A stretch of 64,000 nt of DNA from Cannabis sativa (Eukaryota; Streptophyta; Magnoliopsida; Rosales; Cannabaceae), in assembly GCF_029168945.1 (NCBI RefSeq), contig NC_083607.1, positions 31,729,257-31,793,256 on the forward strand. Reading direction: 5' to 3'. Shown here piece after piece: positions 48,129-57,970 of this stretch (position 1 is its first letter; each line of letters opens with the position of its first letter). A program made the translations under genes and the position numbers. The notes under the pieces were generated by a model. The model saw only the letters and a program-made list of their open reading frames with translations, was not told the origin of the DNA and did no database searches.

Positions 48129-48900
48129 GATGGTCAGTCCGAAAGGACAATTCAGATATTGGAGGACATGTTTCGAGCCTGTGTTATGGATTTTGAAGGC
48201 TCTTGGAGTAAATATCTACCGTTGATAGAATTTTCTTACAACAACAGTTATCAGAGTACGATAGGGATGGCTCCCTATGAACTGTTATACGGTAGGAAGT
48301 GTAGATCTCCCATCCACTGGGATTAGACAGGGGAGAGAAAATACTTAGGTCCAGAGTCAGTGCAGCGAACCAATCAGGCAATAGAGAAGATAAAAGCTAG
48401 AATGCTTGCCTCACAGAGTAGACAGAAGAGTTACGCAGATCCGAAACGCAGAGATGTTGAGTTCAAAGTAGGGGACCATGTGTTTTTACGAGTGTCTCCA
48501 ATGAAGGGGATCAAACGTTTCGGGAAAAGAGGCAAGTTATGCCCTAGATTTACAGGACCTTTCGAGATTCTCGAGAAGATAGGTCAAGTGGCATACCGGT
48601 TAGCGTTGCCTCCAGCTTTATCGGCAGTTCACAACGTGTTCCATGTCTCGATGTTGAGAAAATACGTTTCAGATCCCTCTCATATACTCAGTTATGAGAG
48701 CCTAGAACTGCAGCCAGATATGACTTACGAAGAACAGCCAGTGCAGATCCTGGATAGAAAGGATAAAGTCCTTCGGAATAAGACCATAGCATTGGTCAAA
48801 GTTCTCTAGAGGAACAACAAGGTGGAGGAAGCCACCTGGGAGCTAGAATCGTATATGAGAGCTCAATATCCAGAGTTATTCAGGTTAGATTTCGGGGACG
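48129..48900 (+). pseudogene. T integrase C-terminal half and chromodomain-like tail
   Basis: T's frame resumes after the GATGG duplicate with [16 protein letters not shown], which holds the catalytic Glu, then [20 protein letters not shown], a stop TAG at 48324-48326, and 149 open codons (48360-48809). These include the GPY/F-type segment (FTGPFEILEKIGQVAYRLALP), NVFHVSMLRKYV, and a tail YEEQPVQILDRKDKVLRNK that resembles the divergent chromodomain of Tekay-like chromoviruses. TAG at 48807-48809 replaces an expected tryptophan; the tail then continues with NNKVEEATWELES to about 48900. The chromodomain would direct integration into heterochromatin. Confidence 0.9.
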
Positions 48901-48910
48901 AAATCCTTTT

Positions 48911-48920
48911 AAGGGGGGGA
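48911..48920 (+). other. Polypurine tract of T
   Basis: AAGGGGGGGA four bases before the 3' LTR; primer for plus-strand DNA synthesis. Confidence 0.85.
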
Positions 48921-48924
48921 TAGT

Positions 48925-51289
48925 TGTAAGGACCGCTTACTTTAATTTGGAAATTAGCAGTTTATCATGTTTAATTATGAAAAAATTATTTATAGCTATT
49001 TAAATAATTATTTATACTGTTATTATTGAATTCTGAGATGCATTTTATGTTATTCAGTAGTTTTCATAATTTTGCATTTCCGGTGTCCGGTAGCATGGAA
49101 CTCGGTGTTTGGCTTAGTAAAATCACAACTTAGTATGTTAGTAGATTGGGAAGGTTTATTAGACATTGGGAATGTCGGGAATGGCCGGGAATTTAGAATT
49201 TCCCAAAAATACCCCTTTAGTGTTATTTATGTTATTTTAGTGTGAAGGGGCAAAATGGTCATTTTGCCCCATTGTTAGTTTGTCTTTTTGTGACTTATTA
49301 ATTGGATTTTATGTGTTTAATAATGCTTTATGTTGGCTGAAATAGGTGGGTTAGGTGGCATTTCTTTCATTTTACAAAACTTAGAAAAATTACAAAATTT
49401 CAAAAGAGAAAAGCTCTCTCTTTTCCTCTCTCTATTCGGCCATTTGAGCAGCAAGGAAAAGAGGATTTCCTCTTGAATTTCAAGCTGGTTTTTGGATAGA
49501 TTTTAACCTCTTGTTGTTGGTATGTTTTCTCTAGCTTCTCTTTTTAGTTTTCTTGAAAATTTGATGAAAAACGAGTAAATACATGGATGATTTTGAGGAT
49601 ATTGCTGCTGCTTGTTGCTGCTGTTGTTTCTATGTTTTAAATGTTGATTTAAGTATGTTTAATTAGGTTGAATTGCATGCTAGTTATTCTTGCTCTAGTT
49701 GGATAGATTTCTTGTTAAAAAGCTTGAGTTTTCAAAGTGAATTTGTGTGAATTGTTGCTGTAGTTGTTGCATGAGATAGGTTTAGTTTCTGTAGTTTTTA
49801 TATGCTTGATTATGAGTTTGAATCATGGTTTGGATGCATGTTAGTTGATATTAACCAAGTTTGAGTTTTGGAACTCAAAGCTTGGGCTTTAATGGCACTT
49901 TTTGTTTATGTGCATTCTGGGTGAGTTTGATGCTTTAGAAATGTTCTAAGGGATATATAGAACAGGTCTGGAAGGTTTTGTGTGTTTTGGAGTTGATTTG
50001 AATGAGTTATGAAATTTTGAATTTCTGCCTGCGAGGAACCGGAATTCCGGTTGTGCATCCGGAATTCCGGATCGGTTACGAAAATTCCCAGAACCGGAAT
50101 TCCGGTTGGGCAACCGGTCTACGAGTTGGGGAAATTTCAGAAACCCTAGTTTTTCTCGTTTTTATGTTATTTGGGGTATTGCCATGCTTTTTATCGATAC
50201 GGTAACTTTTAGTTCCTAAATAAGTCCCCGGGAAGTGATTTAGTGTATCACTTATAGTGTTGTGATTTTTATGGTTTAGGAGCTTGTAATCCGCCGCGCA
50301 GATAGTTCCAGTCAGGTTGAGCGGCACACCTGAATTCGAAATCCAGGTAAGATTAGTATAACAGTATGCATATGTAGATTACATGTTTAGCGTGCATGTA
50401 GGAAGCCTATTAGATTACATTAGATATGTATGTTGGCTTCGAACCATCCAACTGTGTCACGTCAGTACAGGCTGGAGTTTGACCAGCAGTCGGAGTATGA
50501 CCGATTCGACCGATTAGGCTGACACTGTATCACGTCGGTACAGGCTGGAGTATGACCAGTAGCCGGAGTATGACCGGTTCGACCGATTAGGCTGATACTT
50601 AGGTTGGTGGTTCCGTACTATTTGACGTATCACGTCGGTACAGGCTGGAGTATGACCAGCAGTCGGAGTATGACCGGTTCGACCGATCAGGCTGATACTG
50701 TAACACGTCGGTACAGGCTGGAGTATGACCGGTTCGACCGATTAGGCTGTTACTTGTCAATAGTACCGTCCCTACGAACGTTCAGAACTCAGTACCGTGT
50801 TGGACACGACAAGTAGGGGGACTCAGTATCGTGTTGGACACGGCAGTTAGGGTTATGGTCAGGGGTATGAGCGTCTGACCATGACCGCGATTTATGTATG
50901 AGTATTATTATGCTTTTCTTATTGAGTCTGTCGACTCACAGTGCTATGTTTATGTGTAGGTAAGAGCAAGGCTAGGGCTGATGGACCGTGAATGAGCCTA
51001 TGAAGATTGTACATGTCGGGGCGGTTAGGCCTGGAGCGTACGATCATCGGGACAGCGAGCCTATTATTGTAATTAGTCGCTAGGCGACAAGTATTTTGTA
51101 TAAACAACAAAATTTTGCAAATGGTTTTGTAATCGGGATCCCGAGTATTTTGTATAAATATTTTACAAGTTTAATTAACAAGTAAAATTTTTAATTAATC
51201 ACGTTTTCCATAAACCTCGTTGATTAGCAACAAGCTGCACAACATGTTTAAAAATCACGTAATACGGCTATGCTAGTTAGGGTGTTACA
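48925..51289 (+). repeat. 3' LTR of T
   Basis: 2365 bases. Three perfect 16-base palindromes (50037-50052, 50057-50072, 50092-50107) lie close together. Four tandem units start at 50458, 50531, 50631 and 50704; the last lacks 18 bases present in the 5' LTR copy. It ends GTTACA before the ATCCT duplicate. Confidence 0.92.
50458..50750 (+). repeat. Four tandem units in 3' LTR of T
   Basis: Direct repeats homologous to those at 32219-32525, again with CACGTC(A/G)GTAC and paired GAGTATGACC cores. The two LTRs differ more here than elsewhere, so the array evolves by slippage. Confidence 0.85.
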
Positions 51290-51294
51290 ATCCT

Positions 51295-51923
51295 TTACTT
51301 ACTATTCGCCAGATAGAAGCTATAGATTCCATGTTTATGTTAGCGCTCCCACTCAATTGCACTACCGTGTTCCCAAAATGTACGTATCACCTTGACCCAA
51401 AAGTAGGCTTAACTAACAAATCAAAGAACACGAATAGCCTCTCGAGATTGAGCCTAATAATAACAGGATTAAGATCATTTGATCTAGGATCAACTAGGCG
51501 ATATTGACTTGAATAGATATTACGATAAGTTTAATAAATCTAAGTCAAAGTTCAATATCAGTCCCTTCCGATGCATACTCCATGCATCGAACCTGAGCTT
51601 GACTTTAACCAATGCTCTGGAGAGAACATAGCATTTCTCCAATGCAAATAAACTGTGTGTAGATTATCATATCAGTAAAACCCTGCGTCTGATAAATCTA
51701 GGAACTTTATTCACATAGTCATGTTTACTTTCCCATGTGTTGACAGCACAATAAACAGGATCAAGTATGTGAAAAGGGTTTAAGATGAATTCATACATTA
51801 TGTACATATAATCATGAAACAAATCATGTGAACCATGCAACATTAAATGTTATTTCTGATCTATATTAATAAGTAAATCTAATTATATTGAAATGAGTTT
51901 TATTTAGGGCATAAAACCCAACA
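51295..51923 (-). repeat. D LTR, piece 3
   Basis: 629 bases with the LTR start on the minus strand (AAACCCAACA on plus at the right edge), immediately followed by the PPT complement AACTCCCACTTGCAC. Confidence 0.88.
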
Positions 51924-52706
51924 AACTCCCACTTGCACTAATATAAAACAAAATGTGCATTTCAAATAATCTCAACACCTTGATATACAAATCAAGTGTC
52001 GTAGTAGTAAACTCCTCGTAATAGGATCTGAAAGGTTGAATTAAACACAACCTTTTTCTCCACCATTACTCTTCCTTAATCACAAAATCATTGATAATGT
52101 GAAATTCCTCTCTATATGTCTACTATCTTGGGATACTGGATTTTATACCTTTGGCAACTACTTCTTGGTTATTCAGGAATTAACACTAGTAGTTAAGGCA
52201 ATTTGGAATGGTGCCAAAAATGTATAGAACTTTCCTTAGACTCAATAAGTACCTTTCCTGCAACTTTAACATTCAGTCCCTTTCTGGTAGACCTAGAGAC
52301 TTCAGATAGGTTTTTACACTTCTCCAAAAACATTATTCCACCCCAAGAGTAATCACCATCTTATCAGAAAAATTTTCTAGCACAAAGGCAAATTTCGAAA
52401 TCTGATGTGGTGTAGTCTAAGAGTTTTAAACACACCCTTATAGACTAACATATAGTTCCTCTTCTTAATCTTAAGATTTACTTGATTGTCTTCCAATGTT
52501 CTTCACTGGATTAATCTGATACCTACTCATTACTCCCATTCAACAGCAGGTGTCTGGTCTAAGGCATACAAAAGCATATCTAAGACCTCTCACTGTTGAT
52601 TTAAGATATTCTTTCATGGCTTTATCTTTTCTGGAATAGTTGAGACTTTTCCTTAGATAAATAAAATCTATGCCTAGAAGTCGAGAAGCTTCTATAGATT
52701 CCCATT
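51924..52706 (-). pseudogene. 3' internal part of copy D with RNase H relic
   Basis: The minus strand matches the 3' internal region of F and H. It holds the RNase H relic (VRGLRYAFVCLRPDTC near 52545-52590), including the shared TGA after that segment. It is cut at 52706, after CCATT, by element E. Confidence 0.7.
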
Positions 52707-53326
52707 TGTTGTCAAGTGAATTTCGCAACACCAAATTATATTACTTTATTAATACGAAAGAGAATTTTCAAAAAAATGACAAGTGCGAGTATTCAACCTA
52801 GAATGGCGAGTACTCGACTGGGAATGTGAGAACAATAAATAGAACTGGAAAATATCAGTAAGACAGAGAATTATAGTGGTTCAGTCATATTGTGATCTGC
52901 TTAGTCCACTGTAGCAAAGGATTCGTAGGTGCCATTTCATGGTGGATCACCCCTTTATATACAAAGCAGGTGTCCAATCGGTTACACAAGGATCACATTC
53001 ATTGTTAATCCATTATTTACACATTGAATTGCAATAATAAAACTAACCAACGTTAACATTAATGAATGAATGACAGTTACTAAGTTCATCAATGCATGCG
53101 TCTTCCATACCGGCGAGTTGACTGTTCATATTCCGATGTACAACTCGCAGGGTTATCACTATGTCTGCGTCTTTAAGTAGTCGCTTCTTCTAGACATCGT
53201 GTGTTGAGCTAATAGAACCTAGACATGTGAGTCTACATCGCTTTATAAAGGTTGTAGGGTTCCTAAGATCAACTCGTACTTTATAGAGAATCGTTCTCCT
53301 GGTTGATACGAGGACAAGGGGAGGAT

Positions 53327-53353
53327 GATCGCATATATTCGATATATGCGATC
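53327..53353. other. Perfect 12-bp hairpin in element E
   Basis: GATCGCATATAT, loop TCG, then its exact complement ATATATGCGATC. The same TATATGCGAT string appears in the loop of intronic hairpin I at 54444-54453. Confidence 0.8.
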
Positions 53354-53704
53354 TACTCTCTTGTCTTGGATGCGATAAGACTTCGATCATGCTCGCCACC
53401 TCTCGCTGATTATACCTTAAGCGAGGTTTGAAACTACGAGGAGTCCCTCAAGGACATCTCAGCTTTCTGTGGAAAAACTGAGTATACGTGTCCTTTCTAG
53501 TGGGGGTCTGGTCTCGAGTTTCTAGGTGAGAGAAATCTCACTATAACACATGCCCCTAGTTTCGCGACGTGACAGGTGCGGTCACAAGGGAAACTATATT
53601 CGAGAGACAGGTGAAAGGCTGTCACAAGGAGGTGACCTTTGGTTGTCCCTTCGAGGATTTCAAAAAATGACGGCTATAATCATTATTTTGATTTCATTTA
53701 TGGT

Positions 53705-53831
53705 GCCACGTCACAAAACTCTTCGGTTTCTGTGTAGGCGTGGTCATCTTTGGTCGTTGGATTAGGCGACTCTAGGCTTTCCAACTGCCACGTGTCATGA
53801 TCCCAATGAATGAGGGATTTGAGTATTTAAA
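53705..53831 (+). promoter_or_regulatory. Core promoter of element E
   Basis: GCCACGTCAC (53705-53714), a G-box CACGTG (53789-53794) and TATTTAAA (53824-53831) in order, followed about 30-60 bases on by a CT-rich TTTCCCTCACTTTCCTTC leader. The ACGT-core boxes are typical bZIP/bHLH sites of stress- or light-regulated plant promoters; actual regulation is not shown. Confidence 0.55.
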
Positions 53832-54246
53832 CCCCTTGATTCGAACCAAAAATCCCCATTTTCCCTCACTTTCCTTCAACTCCCTTAACTTCCTTGTTCT
53901 TTCACTCTCAGAGAAAACAGCACGAAAAAATCTTCGTAAATTGCCATGATTTTCGCCTTTATTCGTGGATTCTCCTTGATTCTACTTTGTTGTCAAGGGC
54001 GATTCGTGGAAACAGATTCATCAAAGTAAAAGGTTAGTTTTTTTTTTGAATCTTCACCATGCTTCGTTTTCTGTTTTGAGTGGGCACTACATTTTCTGGG
54101 TTTTCAGTGTGCATGAGGGTTGTGTAAGGATGAATGTTTATGAGGCTATGTGTTTTAGGTAAAAACTTTGGTAAATTCATAGAATATGACCTGTAAATTG
54201 ACATAACCGCACACGATATACTTGAATAAGCACTGTTTCACGTCTT

Positions 54247-54321
54247 GAATACTCGCGGGTATTTAGATGAACAACTCGAATACTCGCGGGTACTCAGATG
54301 AACAATTCGAATACTCGCGTA
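54247..54321 (+). repeat. Three 31-base tandem units
   Basis: GAATACTCGCG recurs at 54247, 54278 and 54309; the first two units are followed by GGTA(C/T)T(C/T)AGATGAACAA. Located in the predicted intron. Confidence 0.8.
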
Positions 54322-54385
54322 TTGACAAGATTTACTTTCTTTTGATTGATAGCTAGATCTTTTAGGATTTTTATATGGGTTGAAT

Positions 54386-54513
54386 TGCGAGGGTATCAAT
54401 CGCTGTTCCAAATGGTGGGTGTGTATCAGTATTCTAATGGTCATATATGCGATTATATGCCCCTTGAGATACTGAGATACACCCAGCCATTTGCAATATG
54501 CGATGATACTCAA
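54386..54513 (+). other. Intronic imperfect hairpin I
   Basis: Arms of about 55 bases, roughly four-fifths paired, close through CATATA/TATATG on a short loop. The 5' arm includes AAATGGTGGGTGTGTATCAG and the 3' arm CTGAGATACACCCAGCCATT. It resembles plant microRNA precursors in shape and size, but no mature sequence can be assigned. Confidence 0.6.
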
Positions 54514-54541
54514 ATGATCGTACTCCTTGGCTGATAGGTAG

Positions 54542-54635
54542 TCTCGGAACGGTGGGAGTATCCCAGTAACTTCAGGGTCATGCTTGCAAACGCATGCCCC
54601 TTGAGTCACTGGGATTCTCCCAGCCGTTTCTGGAG
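54542..54635 (+). other. Intronic imperfect hairpin II
   Basis: A homologue of hairpin I: 5' arm GAACGGTGGGAGTATCCCAG, 3' arm CTGGGATTCTCCCAGCCGTT, closing through CATGC (54579-54583) and GCATG (54592-54596) on an 8-base loop. Pairing is better than in I. Differences between I and II fall in pairs that keep the stem. Confidence 0.65.
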
Positions 54636-54830
54636 ATATATCGCTTGGCCCAGGATGCGTGAATTACTTGCGTTTTTAGCGTTATCTCTACTCACATATT
54701 GATGGGGCGATCAGTATTCGCAAGGATGCTGATTATTCTATCGAGTGCGACTTTATAGTTTAATGCGGGTGAGATCACTTATTTTGCTTTTCACACATCC
54801 ATCACGCTGAAAAGATCTTCTATCTTTCAG

Positions 54831-55410
54831 ATGAGCGATTTGTCGGATAGCCAACAACTCGGCTCTGGAGGCCGTGCATTCGACGGTGAAGTTGACCAGG
54901 AGGAGGAAAGCTTTCTCCCAACCTCGCTTTCCGAAGAGGAGGCCGCTCCAATAGAGCTAGGCCCGATGTCTTCTGCAGACATCGAAAGGATGGTCCAGGA
55001 ACTCGCCAAACCTGGGACCATCGACATTCGAGACAGCGAGTCCACGGTGTCGGCCCGCGACTAATACACTCGAGGCATGCTCCTGACGTCGAGGTCGAGG
55101 AGATGGATGATGAATGGACGACCCCAGTTCGCGAGTCAGGTGAGGATGAAGAGGAGGCGGAAGGGAGTGGGATAGATTCGGTTGACGATACCCATCTGAA
55201 TGAGCCCTTCGCGTGTGAAGATCTGATTTCGAGGGTTTCCAAATCAGATTTCACTACCTTTGTGAGGTTAAATTTGCTGCGACTTGCGTTTCAGCGACCT
55301 AAACCATCCCAGACGGCGCATCTTCCGTTTACCAACCCTGCGATTATTCCCACAGAGGATGTGGTAGTCTCAATACCCATTCTCCGGTGTGGGGTATCGG
55401 TCCCCTTCCA
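54831..55410 (+). pseudogene. Start of element E transposon ORF (cut by F)
   Basis: ATG at 54831, directly after a strong 3' splice site, opens an acidic serine-rich N-terminus (MSDLSDSQQLG, EEESFLPTSLSEEEAAPIEL). It ends at TAA 55062-55064, but the neighbouring frame continues through VEVEEMDDEWTTPVRE, SGEDEEEAEGSG, LISRVSKSDFTTFVRLNLL and VVVSIPILRCGVSVPFH, so a one-base frameshift is likely. The last part resembles the opening of the 'putative gypsy-type transposase' domain found in plant retrotransposons (recalled family resemblance, moderate). At 55411 the LTR of F cuts it, and the apparent C-terminus FYALNKTHFNIIRFTY is LTR sequence. Role unknown. Confidence 0.55.
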
Positions 55411-57301
55411 TGTTGGGTTTTATGCCCTAAATAAAACTCATTTCAATATAATCAGATTTACTTATTAATATAGATCAGAAATAACATTTAATGTTGCATG
55501 GTTCACATGATTTATTTCATGATTATATGTACATAATGTATAAATTCATCTGAAACCCTTTTCACATACTTGATCCTGTTTATTGTGCCGTCAACACATT
55601 GGAAAGTAAACATGACTATGTGAATAAAGTTTCCTAGATTTATCAGAAACAGAGTTTTACTGATATGATAATCTACAACAGAGTTTACTTGCATTTGGAG
55701 AAGTGCTATGTTCTTTCCAGAGCATTGGTTAAAGTAAAGCTCAGGTTGGATGCATGGAGTATGCATCGGAAGGGACCGATATTGAACTTTGACTTAGATT
55801 CATTAAACTTACCGTAATATTTATTCAAGTCAATATCGCCTAGTTGATCCTAGATTAAATGTTCTTAATCCTGTTATGATTAGGCTCAATCTCGAGAGGC
55901 TATTCGTGTTCTTTGATTTGTTAGTTAAGCCTACTTTTAGGTCAAGGTGATACGTACATTTTGGGAACACGGTAGTGCAATTGAGTGGGAGCGCTAGCAT
56001 AAACATGGAATCTATAGCTTCTATCTGGCGAATAGTAAGCAAAGGATGATCTCCTTCGAGCTTGACCAAACGAACATAAATGGTGGAGTACTCATTTCAC
56101 ATAAGCTGAAATATCATTTATACGGGGTCAAGTGTTTTAAGGAATAAATACATTGTAGGGTGTAACGGTAATTTAATCCCTTTACAGTGTAGATCATTCA
56201 TATAGAGGATCATTGATCACATTAGGATTATAACAATGGATAACTAATGATGTGTCTATATGGTGGAACATATAGAGCATTCTATATACTGAGAGTGCAA
56301 TTCTAAGTTCTATGCGTGGATTCAACGAAGAATTAATAAGTTAGTGAATTTTAGTGCTAAATTCTTGCTCTACTTATTGGAAGCTCGGTTATATAGACCC
56401 ATGGTCCCCCCACTAGTTGAGATAATATTGCTTGTAAGACTCATGTAATTGGTTTTGATTAATCAATTATAATTCTCAAATTAGACTGTCTATTTGTGAA
56501 TTTTTCACTAAGTAAGGGCGAAATTGTAAAGAAAGAGTTTATAGGGGCATATTTGTTAATTATTATACTTTGTATGGTTCAATTAATGAATATGATAAAT
56601 GACAATATTATTTAATAATTATTTATAGTTATTAAATAGTTAGAATTGGCATTTAAATGGTTGAATTAGGAAATTGATATTTTTGAGAAAATCAGATACA
56701 AAAGGTGTTAAAATTACAAAGTTGCAAAAAGCAAGGCCCAATCCACTAAGTGTATGGCCTGCCACTTTTGTAGGAAATTTAAACTGATATTTTCATTATT
56801 TTAATGCCAAATAATTCAAACCTAACCCTAGTGGAATGCTATAAATAGATAGTGAAGGCTTCAGGAAAATTACACTTAAATTTTCTATTTTTCCTTCAGA
56901 GAAAAACCTGAGCCTTCTCTCTCCCTATCTTTAGCTGACCACTCTCTCTCTTCTTCCTTAAATTTCGAAATTACCTTAGTGTATGAGTAGTGCCCACACA
57001 CATCAAGTGATACCTCAATCATAGTGAGGAAGATCGTGAAGAAAGATCATCAGCAAAGGAGATTCAGCATCAAAGATTCAGAGAAAGAGATCCAGGTTTA
57101 GATATTGATAATGCTCTGCTACAGAAAGGAATCAAGGGCTAGATATCTGAACGGAAGGAGTCATTATATTCCGCTGCACCCAATGTAAGGTTTCTTAACT
57201 TTATATGTGTTTAATTTCATCGTTTTAGAAAGTTCATATTTAGGGTGTTAATAAACATACTTGTGAGTAGATCTAAGATCCTAGTAAAATAATTTCCAAC
57301 A
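55411..57301 (+). repeat. 5' LTR of copy F
   Basis: 1891 bases, TGTTGGG...CCAACA, with TATAAATA at 56840-56847. Same subtype as A and D (ACACATTGGAAAGTAAACATG block near 55595). Confidence 0.93.
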
Positions 57302-57303
57302 AG

Positions 57304-57316
57304 TGGCCTCAGAGCC
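57304..57316 (+). other. Variant PBS of copy F
   Basis: TGGCCTCAGAGCC two bases after the LTR, as in A and C. Confidence 0.8.
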
Positions 57317-57594
57317 ATGGTAATTGATTTACTTACAAGAAATTTGGACTTTAAAACGATTCTTTGTATGTTCTTTGGATGGTATCATGTTGTATTGAGT
57401 GTTATTTGATGATTGATTGATGTTTGTGAAATTTTCGTGAAAAATAATTGTGATTTCGTTTCTGGAATTATTTTTATTGGATAGTATGGAAAAATTAAGC
57501 AAGTTAGCCTTTTACAGAACTCAATTTGGATTTTATTTGAATTAGTTATGATTTTTTGAAGATTTGACAAAATCGGGGCTGTGCTGATTTTTTC

Positions 57595-57606
57595 CTGCGA
57601 TCGCAG
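57595..57606. other. CTGCGATCGCAG palindrome (copy F)
   Basis: A perfect 12-base palindrome about 290 bases after the PBS, matching the place of the GC-rich hairpin islands in B and H. Confidence 0.65.
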
Positions 57607-57900
57607 AACTGTCCGTACCGTTTCGAATTTTTTCGTTTTTCTTCAATTTTTCATACTTTTTCATGGAATTAACTTCCAATTTTTTGTATGGTTTAGTATA
57701 TATACTATTACTATTCCTAATTCAATTCTAATTATCATTTTGAATTAATTTAATTTTTTTTTAATTTAATTCAAAATATTAGTGTAATTTGAATTTGAAT
57801 AGAATTAGTATTTATCCTTTTGCTTAAAAATCTATCTTATTTTTAAATTTGATTATATTTTTTTTAAAATTTAAGGTCAGATTTTATAAGATATTTATAA

Positions 57901-57970
57901 TATCTTTTAAGATATTTTAAAAATATCTTATCTTTTAAGATATTTTAAAAATATCTTATCTTTTAAGATT
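57901..57970. repeat. AT-rich self-complementary tandem repeat (copy F)
   Basis: A unit of about 27 bases, ATCTTTTAAGATATTTTAAA and on, repeated about 2.5 times; each unit is itself nearly palindromic. Confidence 0.75.

Larger units (their letters stand above)
30685..51289 (+). mobile_element. Ty3/gypsy chromovirus-like element T (Tekay-like), nested and dead
   Basis: Bounded by TGTAA...GTTACA LTRs (30685-33062 and 48925-51289) and a perfect ATCCT target duplication (30680-30684, 51290-51294). Order inside: PBS, leader, gag, protease, RT, RNase H, integrase and a chromodomain-like tail, then a polypurine tract (48911-48920). Without the 10.9 kb insert it would be about 9.7 kb. All genes carry stops and integrase is split. 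RT-before-IN order marks Ty3/gypsy. The long LTRs and the C-terminal tail suggest the Tekay/Del clade (inference). Confidence 0.93.
27510..52706 (-). mobile_element. Copia-type element, copy D (LTR split by G and T)
   Basis: D's LTR is in three pieces: 27510-28559, 30476-30684 and 51295-51923. Removing the inserts and duplicated targets gives about 1888 bases, the length of the A and F LTRs, and joins cleanly. Its internal 3' end follows at 51924-52706 and is cut by element E. D's left end abuts C's leader, with GTCAC (27505-27509) as the presumed target; the other copy is beyond the window. Confidence 0.85.
54033..54830 (+). other. Predicted 5'UTR intron of element E
   Basis: The donor is AAAG|GTTAGT followed by a T-run; the acceptor TTCTATCTTTCAG ends one base before the ATG at 54831. 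Length 798 bases. It contains three 31-base tandem units and two homologous hairpins. ATG choice at the acceptor supports the ORF start. Confidence 0.55.
52707..55410 (+). mobile_element. Element E: promoter-bearing retrotransposon fragment
   Basis: It starts TGTTGTCAAG within D's interior and is cut at 55410 by F. It is less AT-rich than its surroundings. It has a promoter, a 5'UTR intron and the start of an ORF. The TG start at a clean junction suggests an LTR beginning at 52707, with CCATT (52702-52706) as target copy; the other end is outside the window, and I could not find a definite LTR end or PBS. The motif TTGTTGTCAAG recurs at 53987-53997, not explained. Confidence 0.6.

Noticed and set aside
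53190..53765. Short ORFs in the 5' part of element E (both strands)
   Set aside because: Upstream of the TATA box, no recognisable domain and no conservation available to test.
54238..54609. 123-codon minus-strand ORF over the intronic hairpins of E
   Set aside because: Caused by the repeats and foldbacks on the opposite strand; the sequence is low in domain-like features.
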